A DNA stretch of 10,864 bases from Patescibacteria group bacterium. GTDB taxonomy: Bacteria > Patescibacteriota > Gracilibacteria > UBA1369 > LOWO2-01-FULL-3. The notes beneath the pieces were generated by a model. It searched no databases. It worked only from the letters and a program-made list of their open reading frames with translations, and was not told where the DNA came from. The stretch covers positions 1-10,864 of the forward strand of contig JAHIRL010000014.1 of assembly GCA_018818755.1 (NCBI GenBank). The letters run 5' to 3'. Both the position numbers and the translations under genes were made by a program. This document shows positions 1 to 6,747 of this stretch, one piece after another (position 1 is the first letter of the stretch; the number at the start of each line of letters is the position of its first letter).

Positions 1-9
1 AAAACAAAA

Positions 10-1290
10 ATGAAAACAAAAAAAACACTAGAATACTTTTTAATAGCATTATTTATCCTTGTAGTTGTTGGAGCCCTTGTGTTCAACCGTTTTGGAGAGC
101 GTTTGCTTGGCTCTGTATTTTTAGCCATGGTTCAAGATGTTGAAGACGGGGTGGGCCTCAAAAGAACTCCTCCCGATCTGGGAATAAGTGAGATTAGTTT
201 TTATAAAACAGCTAATCCTGATCCACAATCAAACAATTATAGGTATAGTTCAAATATCATCATTAAGAATTACGGTGGTGCCATTAGAGATGCCAAAGTG
301 ACTCTTTCGGCAGAAAACAAAGTTAGTGTTTTGCGTAATTGCGAGGGAGGTTTTTGCCTGGAAAAGGATAAGACTTTTGAAATTAAAAATTTCGAACTGC
401 GTTTAAACGGAAATTACAATGCCGGCCAATTGGATATAAGCCTACAAGTTGAGGATGGCAAAGGAGATCAGGACTTAACAAATAACAAAAGGACTGCGAG
501 TTTCTTTGAAACACCGGCAAAAATAAATCTCTTTGAAATTCGGGAATTAACAAAGGATAACTCATTTATTTTCGACTACGATTATTCCGAGCTTTTGAAA
601 AATGATGATCACGAGGTCCAAATTTACACGGCCGACGATCTTGGAGTTAGCGCAGATCAGATGAATTATTCCGAAAAAACTATGGCCGATAAAATTTACG
701 GTTATTACAAGATTCGCAATAGTCTCGACCTAATTGAGAATGAAGCCTGGAAGCATATCGGTTCCAATTTCTACAATATTTCTGCAGGTGATTATATTTA
801 TGTCGCTGTGAAAAATAAACTCAGTGGCGACTTTGCATTTAGCAATATTCTTTATTTACCTGAATATGCGGAGTTAAGCAGAGCGCAGATGGCAAAACTG
901 CTTGTGGATGGACTGGGAATTTCGATTTCCGATGTTGATCAGTCTGCTTTTGCTGATGTTCCCAAAGATTCCTGGTATGCACCGTATGTGCAAGTTCTGT
1001 TTGAGATGGGTGTGCTTGATTTTAATGGATCAAATTATAACCCCTCTTTATTGGCTAGTAGAGGGGATGTTTTAAAAACCTTAATTGAATTTTACGATGT
1101 GGATTTAAAAATTAATGATGGTGCGCCACATTTCAAAGATGTTCCCGAGGATGATGAGGCCTTTGTCTATGCGGAAACTCTGTTTGCAAACAATCATGCC
1201 GGTGTTTTTGAAGGAGAACTTAAGCTCAATCAAAATGCCACAAATAAATATATTAACTACCTTATCAATGCTTATACGAAAAATAATTAA
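10..1290 (+). CDS. Membrane-anchored surface protein with CARDB-like and SLH domains
   Basis: Probably an exported cell-envelope protein of 426 aa. Residues 7-26 form one hydrophobic segment after a Lys-rich start (MKTKKTLEY), consistent with an uncleaved signal anchor. Residues about 55-168 look like a CARDB/Ig-type beta-sandwich: a PPDLGIS opening, an IIIKNYGG strand, and a closing DLTNNKRTASF. Cys111 and Cys116 could pair. Residues about 180-285 are unassigned. The C-terminus carries S-layer-homology units: the tail of one (LSRAQMAKLL, 289-298), a clear one at about 314-361 (FADVPKDSWYAPYVQVLFEMG, with NP and SR further on), and a diverged one at about 375-422 (HFKDVPEDDEAFVYAETLFA). SLH domains normally bind cell-wall polymers, so the protein would be held by both membrane and wall. 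No Shine-Dalgarno motif lies in the nine bases available upstream. The next gene starts inside this one, suggesting one transcript. SLH assignment is fairly sure; the CARDB call is by resemblance. Confidence 0.85.
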   Translation: MKTKKTLEYFLIALFILVVVGALVFNRFGERLLGSVFLAMVQDVEDGVGLKRTPPDLGISEISFYKTANPDPQSNNYRYSSNIIIKNYGGAIRDAKVTLSAENKVSVLRNCEGGFCLEKDKTFEIKNFELRLNGNYNAGQLDISLQVEDGKGDQDLTNNKRTASFFETPAKINLFEIRELTKDNSFIFDYDYSELLKNDDHEVQIYTADDLGVSADQMNYSEKTMADKIYGYYKIRNSLDLIENEAWKHIGSNFYNISAGDYIYVAVKNKLSGDFAFSNILYLPEYAELSRAQMAKLLVDGLGISISDVDQSAFADVPKDSWYAPYVQVLFEMGVLDFNGSNYNPSLLASRGDVLKTLIEFYDVDLKINDGAPHFKDVPEDDEAFVYAETLFANNHAGVFEGELKLNQNATNKYINYLINAYTKNN

Positions 1291-1879
1291 GTACTACTTT
1301 TCATTTATGATCATTAGTATATCGCTTGCGGTTGCTTTGAATACCAATTTTGTTGCACATTACCTGGCAAGCGTGATGCATGTTGGAGAGGAGGCTTATG
1401 AGGTGAAAACTGCTGAAATTTTAAGAAATTTCAATTATAATCCTGACTTGTTCGAGGTTGAATTTAGCCAGAATGCGGAAAAGGCTTATGCGCATATTGG
1501 CAGTAGTGGACAGGAAGTAATGAAGCTGACAGTGCGAGCGTTTGAAGATCTTACTATTGACGACTTAAAACTGACTGTGGGTGGCCTTGATTACAAGTTC
1601 GTTGATAATCTTTATTTGAGTAATGGGGAGGGTTTTGATTTTTATGCAAAGAAATTTGGCAACGAATTTTTGTTTAAAAATCTAAATAGGAAAATTGCGA
1701 ATGGAGAGGAGGATACTTATACTTTTTATGCGGATTTTGCCGAGATTGGTCGTGTGGGTGAACGATTTTCGCTTGATGTGTTTGAGCCTGGAGATTTTGC
1801 GCTTGCGGTTGATGGCGACGAATTTGCAATTAGCGATAGGTTCCCTTCTGTGGGAGAGTATTTTACTATTGTGAGGTAG
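1268..1879 (+). CDS. Small membrane-anchored protein with one beta-sandwich module
   Basis: A 203-aa protein. The frame is open further upstream, but the ATG at 1268 is chosen because it gives a positively charged N-terminus (MLIRKIIKYY) followed at once by a hydrophobic stretch (11-30) that fits a signal anchor or signal peptide. Earlier starts would lie deep inside the preceding gene. The rest is beta-rich and acidic with no cysteine. Residues about 45-175 follow a pattern seen in repeated surface beta-sandwich modules of candidate-phylum bacteria: a strand ending LTVRAFEDLTIDDLKLTVGG, then NLYLSNGEGF, then FLFKNLNRKIANGEEDTYTF. Those proteins usually carry several copies; here there is one. 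It overlaps the SLH-protein gene by 23 bases, implying co-translation, and its 3' end overlaps the convergent Cys-rich gene by 14 bases. Surface location is well supported; the fold is inferred and the function is unknown. Confidence 0.75.
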   Translation: MLIRKIIKYYFSFMIISISLAVALNTNFVAHYLASVMHVGEEAYEVKTAEILRNFNYNPDLFEVEFSQNAEKAYAHIGSSGQEVMKLTVRAFEDLTIDDLKLTVGGLDYKFVDNLYLSNGEGFDFYAKKFGNEFLFKNLNRKIANGEEDTYTFYADFAEIGRVGERFSLDVFEPGDFALAVDGDEFAISDRFPSVGEYFTIVR

Positions 1880-3401
1880 CTGTTTTGCGGAAGCGAACTC
1901 TATTTTGAAAGCGTTCTTCGTGCTGAAGGTGTGGAAGTGGAGCTTTGATTTTTTTTAGGAGGGTGAGTTCCTGGCTGATAATTTTGTATGGCTTGGAGGA
2001 TTTCTCACAGATGTAGACTTTTGAGATGGTTTCCGATGAGGCTTTTATGGTGGAATCCGGCAGAGTGGCTGTGGGCTGTCCCTGGGCAGTACTTTGGGTT
2101 TCGGGTTTTTTGCCGTAAGTCCAGCCGATTGAGGCGATCTGTCCTTCGCTCAAATCGTGATAATCACTGTAGGCGCTCTCCATATAGCTAAATGGAGCTA
2201 GAGAAAGCGGGAAGGGAGCTCCGAAATTTTCACCCATTTCATTGATTATTTGCTGACGGATATTTTCGTATTCCTCGGGTGAATATTGTTTATTGAGAAT
2301 GCAATGTTTGCGGCGACGCAGAGAGATACACCCCATACAATATTGGCAACCTTGCAAAAATTCCGAGTAGCAGCTGTCTTTTGTTGTCCAACAACCAATG
2401 ACATTGTGACAGTTGTAGGACTCGGTTGTGCTAACATTTCCATAGATTAGTTCTGAACCATCGACCACGGCGTGGGTGTGGTGGACATCTTGTAGCCCGT
2501 TGGCTCCTACCCGAACATAAAAACAATCCTGGGAGTCTTCGACATCGTAGCATTGGTGACAGTTTTTGGTGTTGATCAGAAAGTTTCCATCGGAGTTTTC
2601 GTTATTTATCATTCGGATGTAGGGATGGCTTTTTAGGATTTCCTTGATAAATTTTTCCAGATATTTTTGCATCTGCTCATGAGAAGTAAAATCTATACCG
2701 GACAGGCGTTCTTTATATTCGATTTCGCTAAGCTGTTCATTGAAAAAACAATAACGCTGGTTGCGCAGACCATCGCAGAAAAAGCAATCCTGACTGCCGC
2801 GGCAATCGAAACAAAAACTTAATTCGGAGCTGTTGTCACACAAAAAACAATAACGACAATGATAACAGCTTCGGCAGTCGGTGCACTCATAACAAAGCTC
2901 GCATTCATTGATATAAGCGCAGTCGATGCAATCGTTTGAAGCAAATATCCCGTGGGTATAAAGGCAATCCTGGCAACGATCACTTAGAATGTGCATGTAG
3001 CAGTTTTTGTTTTTTTCGGCAGCGTTCACATAATCACAGTTTTCGTTGTAGGGAGAAAATGAATTCGGCTTAGGGGTGATGCGCTGCAACTTTTGATATT
3101 GTTCAAAAAAACTTTTGTTAAAATCGTATTCCAATTCCGGTACATTCCACTCATCGGACAACCAGTAATCGTATTTGTAGACCGGAAAAGGCTGGGCTTC
3201 GCTGTAAACACTCAAAATCTTTTCGCCGGTGGCAGAGCACTTTCGCATGTGGAGATTTCTTTCATTACGAAAAGCCAGACGGGAAATTTCCCGCATTTGG
3301 GGAGATAAGCGCGGCAGAGGCAACTGTATTTTTTTCATAAACTCCTGCTCCTGCTCGCTTATCTCAAAAGGCTGATTGGTAATTTGGCATGTTTGCTGCA
3401 T
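1866..3401 (-). CDS. Cys-rich ladder protein with degenerate zinc ribbons (paralog of 7762-9366)
   Basis: A 511-aa protein with 32 cysteines (about 6%) and no signal peptide or membrane segment, so probably cytoplasmic. It is a paralog of the 534-aa protein at 7762-9366: residues 5-85 align with the same residues there without a gap (shared ScxYRNE/AFRNE-type, VYS and SDxW motifs). In that region only Cys5 and Cys55 of eight putative zinc ligands remain; the others are T8, S33, M36, T58, K76 and Y79. Residues 122-218 hold 19 cysteines, all at multiples of three apart, including eight in a row as CxxC steps (167-188). A second ladder spans 331-367. Each ladder ends in a related motif (YCFFNEQL at 217-224; HCILNKQY at 366-373). 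The C-terminus ends within the third ribbon, whose ligands are mostly lost (C465 kept; S468, Q493, E496), and the fourth ribbon is absent; TAG is followed in frame by TAA. A metal, Fe-S or disulfide role is possible. Function unknown. Confidence 0.85.
   Translation of the reverse strand: MQQTCQITNQPFEISEQEQEFMKKIQLPLPRLSPQMREISRLAFRNERNLHMRKCSATGEKILSVYSEAQPFPVYKYDYWLSDEWNVPELEYDFNKSFFEQYQKLQRITPKPNSFSPYNENCDYVNAAEKNKNCYMHILSDRCQDCLYTHGIFASNDCIDCAYINECELCYECTDCRSCYHCRYCFLCDNSSELSFCFDCRGSQDCFFCDGLRNQRYCFFNEQLSEIEYKERLSGIDFTSHEQMQKYLEKFIKEILKSHPYIRMINNENSDGNFLINTKNCHQCYDVEDSQDCFYVRVGANGLQDVHHTHAVVDGSELIYGNVSTTESYNCHNVIGCWTTKDSCYSEFLQGCQYCMGCISLRRRKHCILNKQYSPEEYENIRQQIINEMGENFGAPFPLSLAPFSYMESAYSDYHDLSEGQIASIGWTYGKKPETQSTAQGQPTATLPDSTIKASSETISKVYICEKSSKPYKIISQELTLLKKIKAPLPHLQHEERFQNRVRFRKTATSQ
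2748..3038 (-). repeat. Protein-level 15-residue Cys repeat, ladder 1 of the 511-aa protein
   Basis: Residues 122-218. Every cysteine here (122, 134, 143, 146, 158, 161, 167, 170, 173, 176, 179, 182, 185, 188, 197, 200, 206, 209, 218) falls in the same phase modulo three. The segment can be written as 15-residue units starting at 143, 158, 173, 188 and 203, most opening CxDC (CQDC, CIDC, CTDC, CDNS, SQDC), and it ends at Cys218. This suggests a solenoid-like or extended repetitive fold with a cysteine-lined face; the fold is inference. Confidence 0.75.
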
Positions 3402-3511
3402 GATCCGATTGTGAAGATTTTTTGTGAATATGAGAAATTTTTGGCGGCGTTTTTTTGCGAAGGTCTTTTTTGTGCGACTTTTTGAAGTTGGATTCTTTCA
3501 GGGGATTGTTG

Positions 3512-4282
3512 CTATTTTTTCCAAAGTTCGGAGAATTGAGCTTTTTGAAGATTTAGAAGTTCCGGCTGTTTGGTGATTATCACTCTAGGATTTTCTTTGT
3601 TGCAGATGAAGAGGTTTGATTGATTCTCGGTTATAGTAAAATAATTGTTTATCATTGGGATATCATCCTTAATTTTTGTAGTTCTTTTTTCCAAGGAGTC
3701 GCGGGAATGAAAATATTCGGATTGTTCCGATCTAATATTGGCAACACGGGCGTACACTCCTTTGTGCATTCTTTGTCTAATAAATGAGGCTTCCTCCGGA
3801 GCATCAAGATCCCAACCGTTTACAGCCCAGTATTGTTCCATTGATCCCATGCAAATAAATTCGTCCTTTGCAATGCGCGGCAATTTTAAATATTCCTCGC
3901 GGAATGAGTCTAAGCCTTCTTTTATTTCAATGGAGTCTTCCAGTTCTTCGTTCAGGTCTAGATATGGCAAAAGTGGATCGATATCTTTGAGAGAATTGGC
4001 TAATCGGGCAAGTTTTTTCTGTTTATGGTTAATTCTTTGGATAAGTTTTTGAAGAGAGAGTGGTTGATAGATTGATTGTTTTTTGTTCAGTTGTTGGGCT
4101 TCTACCATATCTCTTTCTTGGAGGCGTTTGACTGCTCGATATGTGCTCATTTCGCTAATACCGCTTTGAGCGCTGAGTTGCTGGATTGTGGCTGAATTTA
4201 ACTTCAAAAGTAGCAAATAAATTTTGCTTTCTTCCGGTTTTAAGTCTGTGGTACTGAGTAAGTATTGTAATTTTTTTCGCAT
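3512..4282 (-). CDS. TrmB-family winged-helix transcriptional regulator
   Basis: A 256-aa protein with the layout of bacterial/archaeal TrmB-type regulators. Residues about 5-75 form a winged helix: LLSTTDLKPEESKIYLLLLK, then TIQQLSAQSGISEMSTYRAV as helix-turn-helix, then a wing (MVEAQQLNKKQSIYQPLS). Residues about 78-103 are a charged, probably coiled-coil linker typical of dimerisation in this family. Residues about 113-256 form the effector/PLD-like C-terminal domain (IEIKEGLDSFREEYLKL, EFICMGS, INNYFTITENQSNLFICN). TrmB proteins classically sense sugars, but many relatives have unknown ligands. Start ATG at 4280-4282 has no Shine-Dalgarno motif and a leader of only about 15 nt below a strong promoter. 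It is divergent from the TSUP permease gene and 110 bases upstream of the Cys-rich gene, so those are the likeliest targets; I saw no convincing operator palindrome. Confidence 0.85.
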   Translation of the reverse strand: MRKKLQYLLSTTDLKPEESKIYLLLLKLNSATIQQLSAQSGISEMSTYRAVKRLQERDMVEAQQLNKKQSIYQPLSLQKLIQRINHKQKKLARLANSLKDIDPLLPYLDLNEELEDSIEIKEGLDSFREEYLKLPRIAKDEFICMGSMEQYWAVNGWDLDAPEEASFIRQRMHKGVYARVANIRSEQSEYFHSRDSLEKRTTKIKDDIPMINNYFTITENQSNLFICNKENPRVIITKQPELLNLQKAQFSELWKK

Positions 4283-4303
4283 AGTAGTGGGTTTCGGTTA
4301 TCT

Positions 4304-4332
4304 ATTAAACTAAGGAACTCTATGAATGTCAA
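4304..4332 (-). promoter_or_regulatory. Sigma70-type promoter of the TrmB-family gene
   Basis: Reading on the - strand: TTGACA (4327-4332), a 17-bp spacer, then TTTAAT (4304-4309). The -35 matches consensus in full and the -10 in five of six positions. A start about 7 bases below the -10 would fall near 4297, giving a leader of about 15 nt before the ATG at 4282. Position, spacing and direction all fit, so this is a strong prediction from sequence alone. Confidence 0.75.
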
Positions 4333-4393
4333 GTTTGCCTAGTTTTTTGGCGATTTTCTTGGAGAATATTGGGAGGCAGGCTAAACTTTGTGC

Positions 4394-5152
4394 ATGCTTG
4401 CCTTTATTTCTGCGATTATTGCAATTTTTTCAACTCTGGTAGGGTCTTTTTCCGGAGGTGGGGCCTCGATGATGATGTTCCCTTTGCTCCTGATGTTTGT
4501 GGAGAGTTCTTATTTGCCGGCTCTTGTGCTAAGTAAGATTGCGGCAACTGCGATGACTATGAGTGCGGCGCGGATTCATGTAGGTAGGCATCTGGTGAAT
4601 TGGAGGTTTTTCCTGGTTTTACTTGTGGCAGGATTTTTGGGGATGGGGCTGGGTACTTATTTGGTGCAATATCAGTTGAATGAGGTGCTGTTTAAGGGGA
4701 TTTTGGGAATGCTACTTTTGGGGACGAGTGGATATTTGTTATTTTCGCGGAGTGGCTTGGGTTTGCATGCCGGACATGAGCGTGGTTTTGGTTTTTGGGT
4801 GATGGTGCTGGGGGCTTTGGCGGCTTTTGTGATAAATGTTTTGAATGGAATGTTTGGGGGAACAGGAGTGTTTTTGACTTTGTATCTGGTGCTGTTTATG
4901 AGAATGACTTTTATTCACTCAATGATTTATGTGATGCCCACTTTTGCTCTGATAAGTTTTATACAAACGATTTATTTGATGGGGACGGTGAGTTTTGATT
5001 GGAAAATAGGAATTGTGATGGGAATTGCCGGATTGTCCGGGGGGTTTTTGGGAACGCGGTTGCAATACTTGAAAGGAAATATGTGGGTTAAAAGGGCTAG
5101 TGTCCTGGTGATGCTCTTGATAGGGGGGAAAGTTTTGATTGGCTTGATTTGA
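4394..5152 (+). CDS. TauE/SafE (TSUP) family membrane permease
   Basis: A 252-aa integral membrane protein of the TSUP family, whose studied members move sulfite, sulfoacetate, taurine-derived or related anions. It shows the two-fold pseudo-symmetry of the family: SFSGGGASMMMFPLLL (18-33) in the first half and GMFGGTGVFLTLYLVL (152-167) in the second, and GFLGMGLGTYL (80-90) mirrored by GLSGGFLGTRL (213-223). I count about eight hydrophobic segments (roughly 2-18, 26-36, 41-59, 71-92, 99-117, 132-150, 173-196, 203-252 in parts), with a short loop at 118-131 between halves. Length is normal for the family. Start choice is uncertain: ATG 4394, or TTG 4388, which adds two residues and sits 11 bases after GGGAGG (4371-4376). 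A weak TTGGAG/TAAACT promoter pair (4359-4387) would make ATG 4394 leaderless. Stop is TGA. It is divergent from the TrmB-type regulator. Substrate unknown. Confidence 0.88.
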   Translation: MLAFISAIIAIFSTLVGSFSGGGASMMMFPLLLMFVESSYLPALVLSKIAATAMTMSAARIHVGRHLVNWRFFLVLLVAGFLGMGLGTYLVQYQLNEVLFKGILGMLLLGTSGYLLFSRSGLGLHAGHERGFGFWVMVLGALAAFVINVLNGMFGGTGVFLTLYLVLFMRMTFIHSMIYVMPTFALISFIQTIYLMGTVSFDWKIGIVMGIAGLSGGFLGTRLQYLKGNMWVKRASVLVMLLIGGKVLIGLI

Positions 5153-5178
5153 CATAATTTTTATCGAAGAGATATAAT
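5149..5178 (+). promoter_or_regulatory. Consensus sigma70-type promoter for the 512-aa/100-aa gene pair
   Basis: TTGACA at 5149-5154 and TATAAT at 5173-5178, both perfect matches, with an 18-bp spacer. The -35 overlaps the TGA stop of the permease gene. Transcription would begin near 5185, downstream of the ATG at 5177, so that ATG cannot be the start of the next gene on this transcript; the in-frame ATG at 5207 can, with a leader of about 22 nt. Confidence 0.8.
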
Positions 5179-5206
5179 GTTTTCTTATCCTTCTAATTTT
5201 GCAATT

Positions 5207-6745
5207 ATGGGCAAAGAAAATTTTAGTGCAAAGGATTTTATTGATGATGATCGAAAACCCTGGGATGGGAGAGATCGTCGGCATGTTACTTCGGATGGAG
5301 GGAGAGGCGATATGACCGGGTTGACGAACAGGATTTTGCGGGAGGGTGAATATGAGGGGAAAAGGGGGTCTGATGGTAGGCTGAAAAAAGTTGTTGTGAC
5401 TGCAAATCGATATAGAAAAGAGAGCCCTGGCAGAGATGGGAAACCTCATACCGTTCAGGGGGATAGTGATTTATTAATTCGTTCTGCGGTTAACCGTGTG
5501 AAATTTGAAGTGATGACTAATGAACTTGATCCCCGACCAAGAACCGAGGAGGATTTGAAAAGTGTGCAATTGGATTTGGGAAATAGAGATCGTGTGTATG
5601 TTGTGAATAGGCGACAAGCCGTTAATCTGGGGACAGAGGGCTTGGGATTACGCATAAAAAAGGCTCTGGCAAATGGCGATTTAACTCCGGAAGAATTGGG
5701 AATGACTACTGCAGGGATTGATCTTAGCCGTGAGGATGTGCCTGAGGATTCTATTGTGAGAATTCGTAAGCTTCCCGCGGGTTTCACCAGAGCTACGGAC
5801 AGTCCCGGAACAATAAGAGGTGGGATCGACTGGGCAAATAAATTTATTAATAGGGAGCGAAAAACAATATCGGGAATTGCTTTGGGGTTGGAAAATCACC
5901 TGGCGAAAATGCCAAAAGTGAAGGCTATTAGGGATGTTTTGGGACATAACGCTTTACAGTTTTCAGCTTCAATTGAACAGCAGAGGCAATTATCTCATAG
6001 GAGTGTTGATGAGAGACTGTCCACCGAATATCTGGATTTTATGAGTGATGAATTTCTGCAATTGGTGGAAATTTTACATGAAGATATGTTTAATCCTGCC
6101 AGAGCCGCGAAGGTAAAAGAGGCTTATATGTCTGTTTTTGCTGATGAATTGGAGGGCTTTGATCAGGAGTCCGGTGATGTCTGTAAATTTGTGCAAGAAC
6201 TGTATCGTGTTTTGGGAAGGCATATTACTGTTCAGTTAATGGACAGGGATGATGCATTAAAAATAGATTTCCCGGACCTTCAACGAACTTTGGGGATCGT
6301 TTTGGGGAAAGCTCCGAAAAAACACGGTCATGTCCTGGGTAAGGATCATGATGAGCGATTTGGGCCATCCGTATTGATCACAGACAGGATTCCGCTCGGG
6401 GGATGCAGGAATATTGAGGAAGCACAGGAAGTAATAGATAAACTTTCAAATCTTAGCGGGACACAATATCAGGTTCTTGGGGTAGAAACCGCCCTTGATA
6501 TGGCTATTGGTGATACTCTTTACGGAGGTAAAGCAACTATTGACGAGGACGCAAAGGTTTCTCCATGGAAGAGAATTGAGACAACAGACGAGCAGGATGT
6601 GATTGTGCGTTATGAATATCCCGGAAATTTTAAAGACAGATCTTTGGAAATAAGAAACTTCCATTCGGAGGATGGCGGTAATCCTTTGGCCGCTATTTCT
6701 TTTGGAGTGAAATTTCCTTTGCCGGTCAAAATAATAACTAAATAA
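5207..6745 (+). CDS. Hypothetical 512-aa cytoplasmic protein
   Basis: I do not recognise this protein. The frame could begin at ATG 5177, but that codon lies within the -10 hexamer of a perfect promoter, so ATG 5207 (MGKENFSAKD) is preferred. There is no signal peptide or membrane helix. Residues 1-90 are very rich in Gly, Arg, Asp and Lys and look disordered. Residues about 95-200 are mixed alpha/beta (DRVYVVNRRQAVNLGTEG, DSIVRIRKLPAGF). Residues about 205-340 look helical (SDEFLQLVEILHEDM, FVQELYRVLGRH). Residues about 340-510 are mixed (SVLITDRIPLGGC, IEEAQEVIDKL, DVIVRYEYPGNF, ISFGVKFPLPVKII). Only two cysteines (326 and 400). No Shine-Dalgarno motif is seen. The following gene starts two bases after the stop, so the two are almost surely co-transcribed. 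Coding is certain from length and clean frame; function is open. Confidence 0.8.
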   Translation: MGKENFSAKDFIDDDRKPWDGRDRRHVTSDGGRGDMTGLTNRILREGEYEGKRGSDGRLKKVVVTANRYRKESPGRDGKPHTVQGDSDLLIRSAVNRVKFEVMTNELDPRPRTEEDLKSVQLDLGNRDRVYVVNRRQAVNLGTEGLGLRIKKALANGDLTPEELGMTTAGIDLSREDVPEDSIVRIRKLPAGFTRATDSPGTIRGGIDWANKFINRERKTISGIALGLENHLAKMPKVKAIRDVLGHNALQFSASIEQQRQLSHRSVDERLSTEYLDFMSDEFLQLVEILHEDMFNPARAAKVKEAYMSVFADELEGFDQESGDVCKFVQELYRVLGRHITVQLMDRDDALKIDFPDLQRTLGIVLGKAPKKHGHVLGKDHDERFGPSVLITDRIPLGGCRNIEEAQEVIDKLSNLSGTQYQVLGVETALDMAIGDTLYGGKATIDEDAKVSPWKRIETTDEQDVIVRYEYPGNFKDRSLEIRNFHSEDGGNPLAAISFGVKFPLPVKIITK

Positions 6746-6747
6746 TT

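Noticed and set aside
1115..1267. Upstream extension of the frame of the small beta-sandwich protein gene
   Set aside because: It lies wholly inside the SLH-domain gene and would place a non-surface-like tail before a clear signal anchor; ATG 1268 explains the N-terminus better.
3402..3440. Possible promoter for the 511-aa Cys-rich gene (TTCTCA and CACAAT on the - strand, 17 bp apart)
   Set aside because: Only four of six matches in each box; the region is A/T-rich and such pairs arise by chance. The gene may be read through from the regulator promoter.
3738..4052. 104-codon open frame on the + strand
   Set aside because: Antisense to the TrmB-family gene, with no recognisable domain or start signal.
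4338..4352. Short inverted repeat GCC...GGC between the divergent genes as an operator
   Set aside because: Arms are only three bases; not distinguishable from chance.
5150..5152. UGA recoded as glycine, as in Gracilibacteria
   Set aside because: TGA ends the permease at the expected family length and ends the 534-aa gene in an ATGA overlap with tlyA; no conserved Gly position is encoded by TGA.
5177..5206. ATG 5177 as start of the 512-aa gene
   Set aside because: The codon overlaps the -10 hexamer of a perfect promoter; transcription would begin downstream of it.
4919..5449. 176-codon open frame on the - strand
   Set aside because: It spans the permease 3' end, the promoter and the 512-aa gene start, has no coherent domain pattern, and is explained by the G/T-rich + strand leaving the opposite strand stop-poor.
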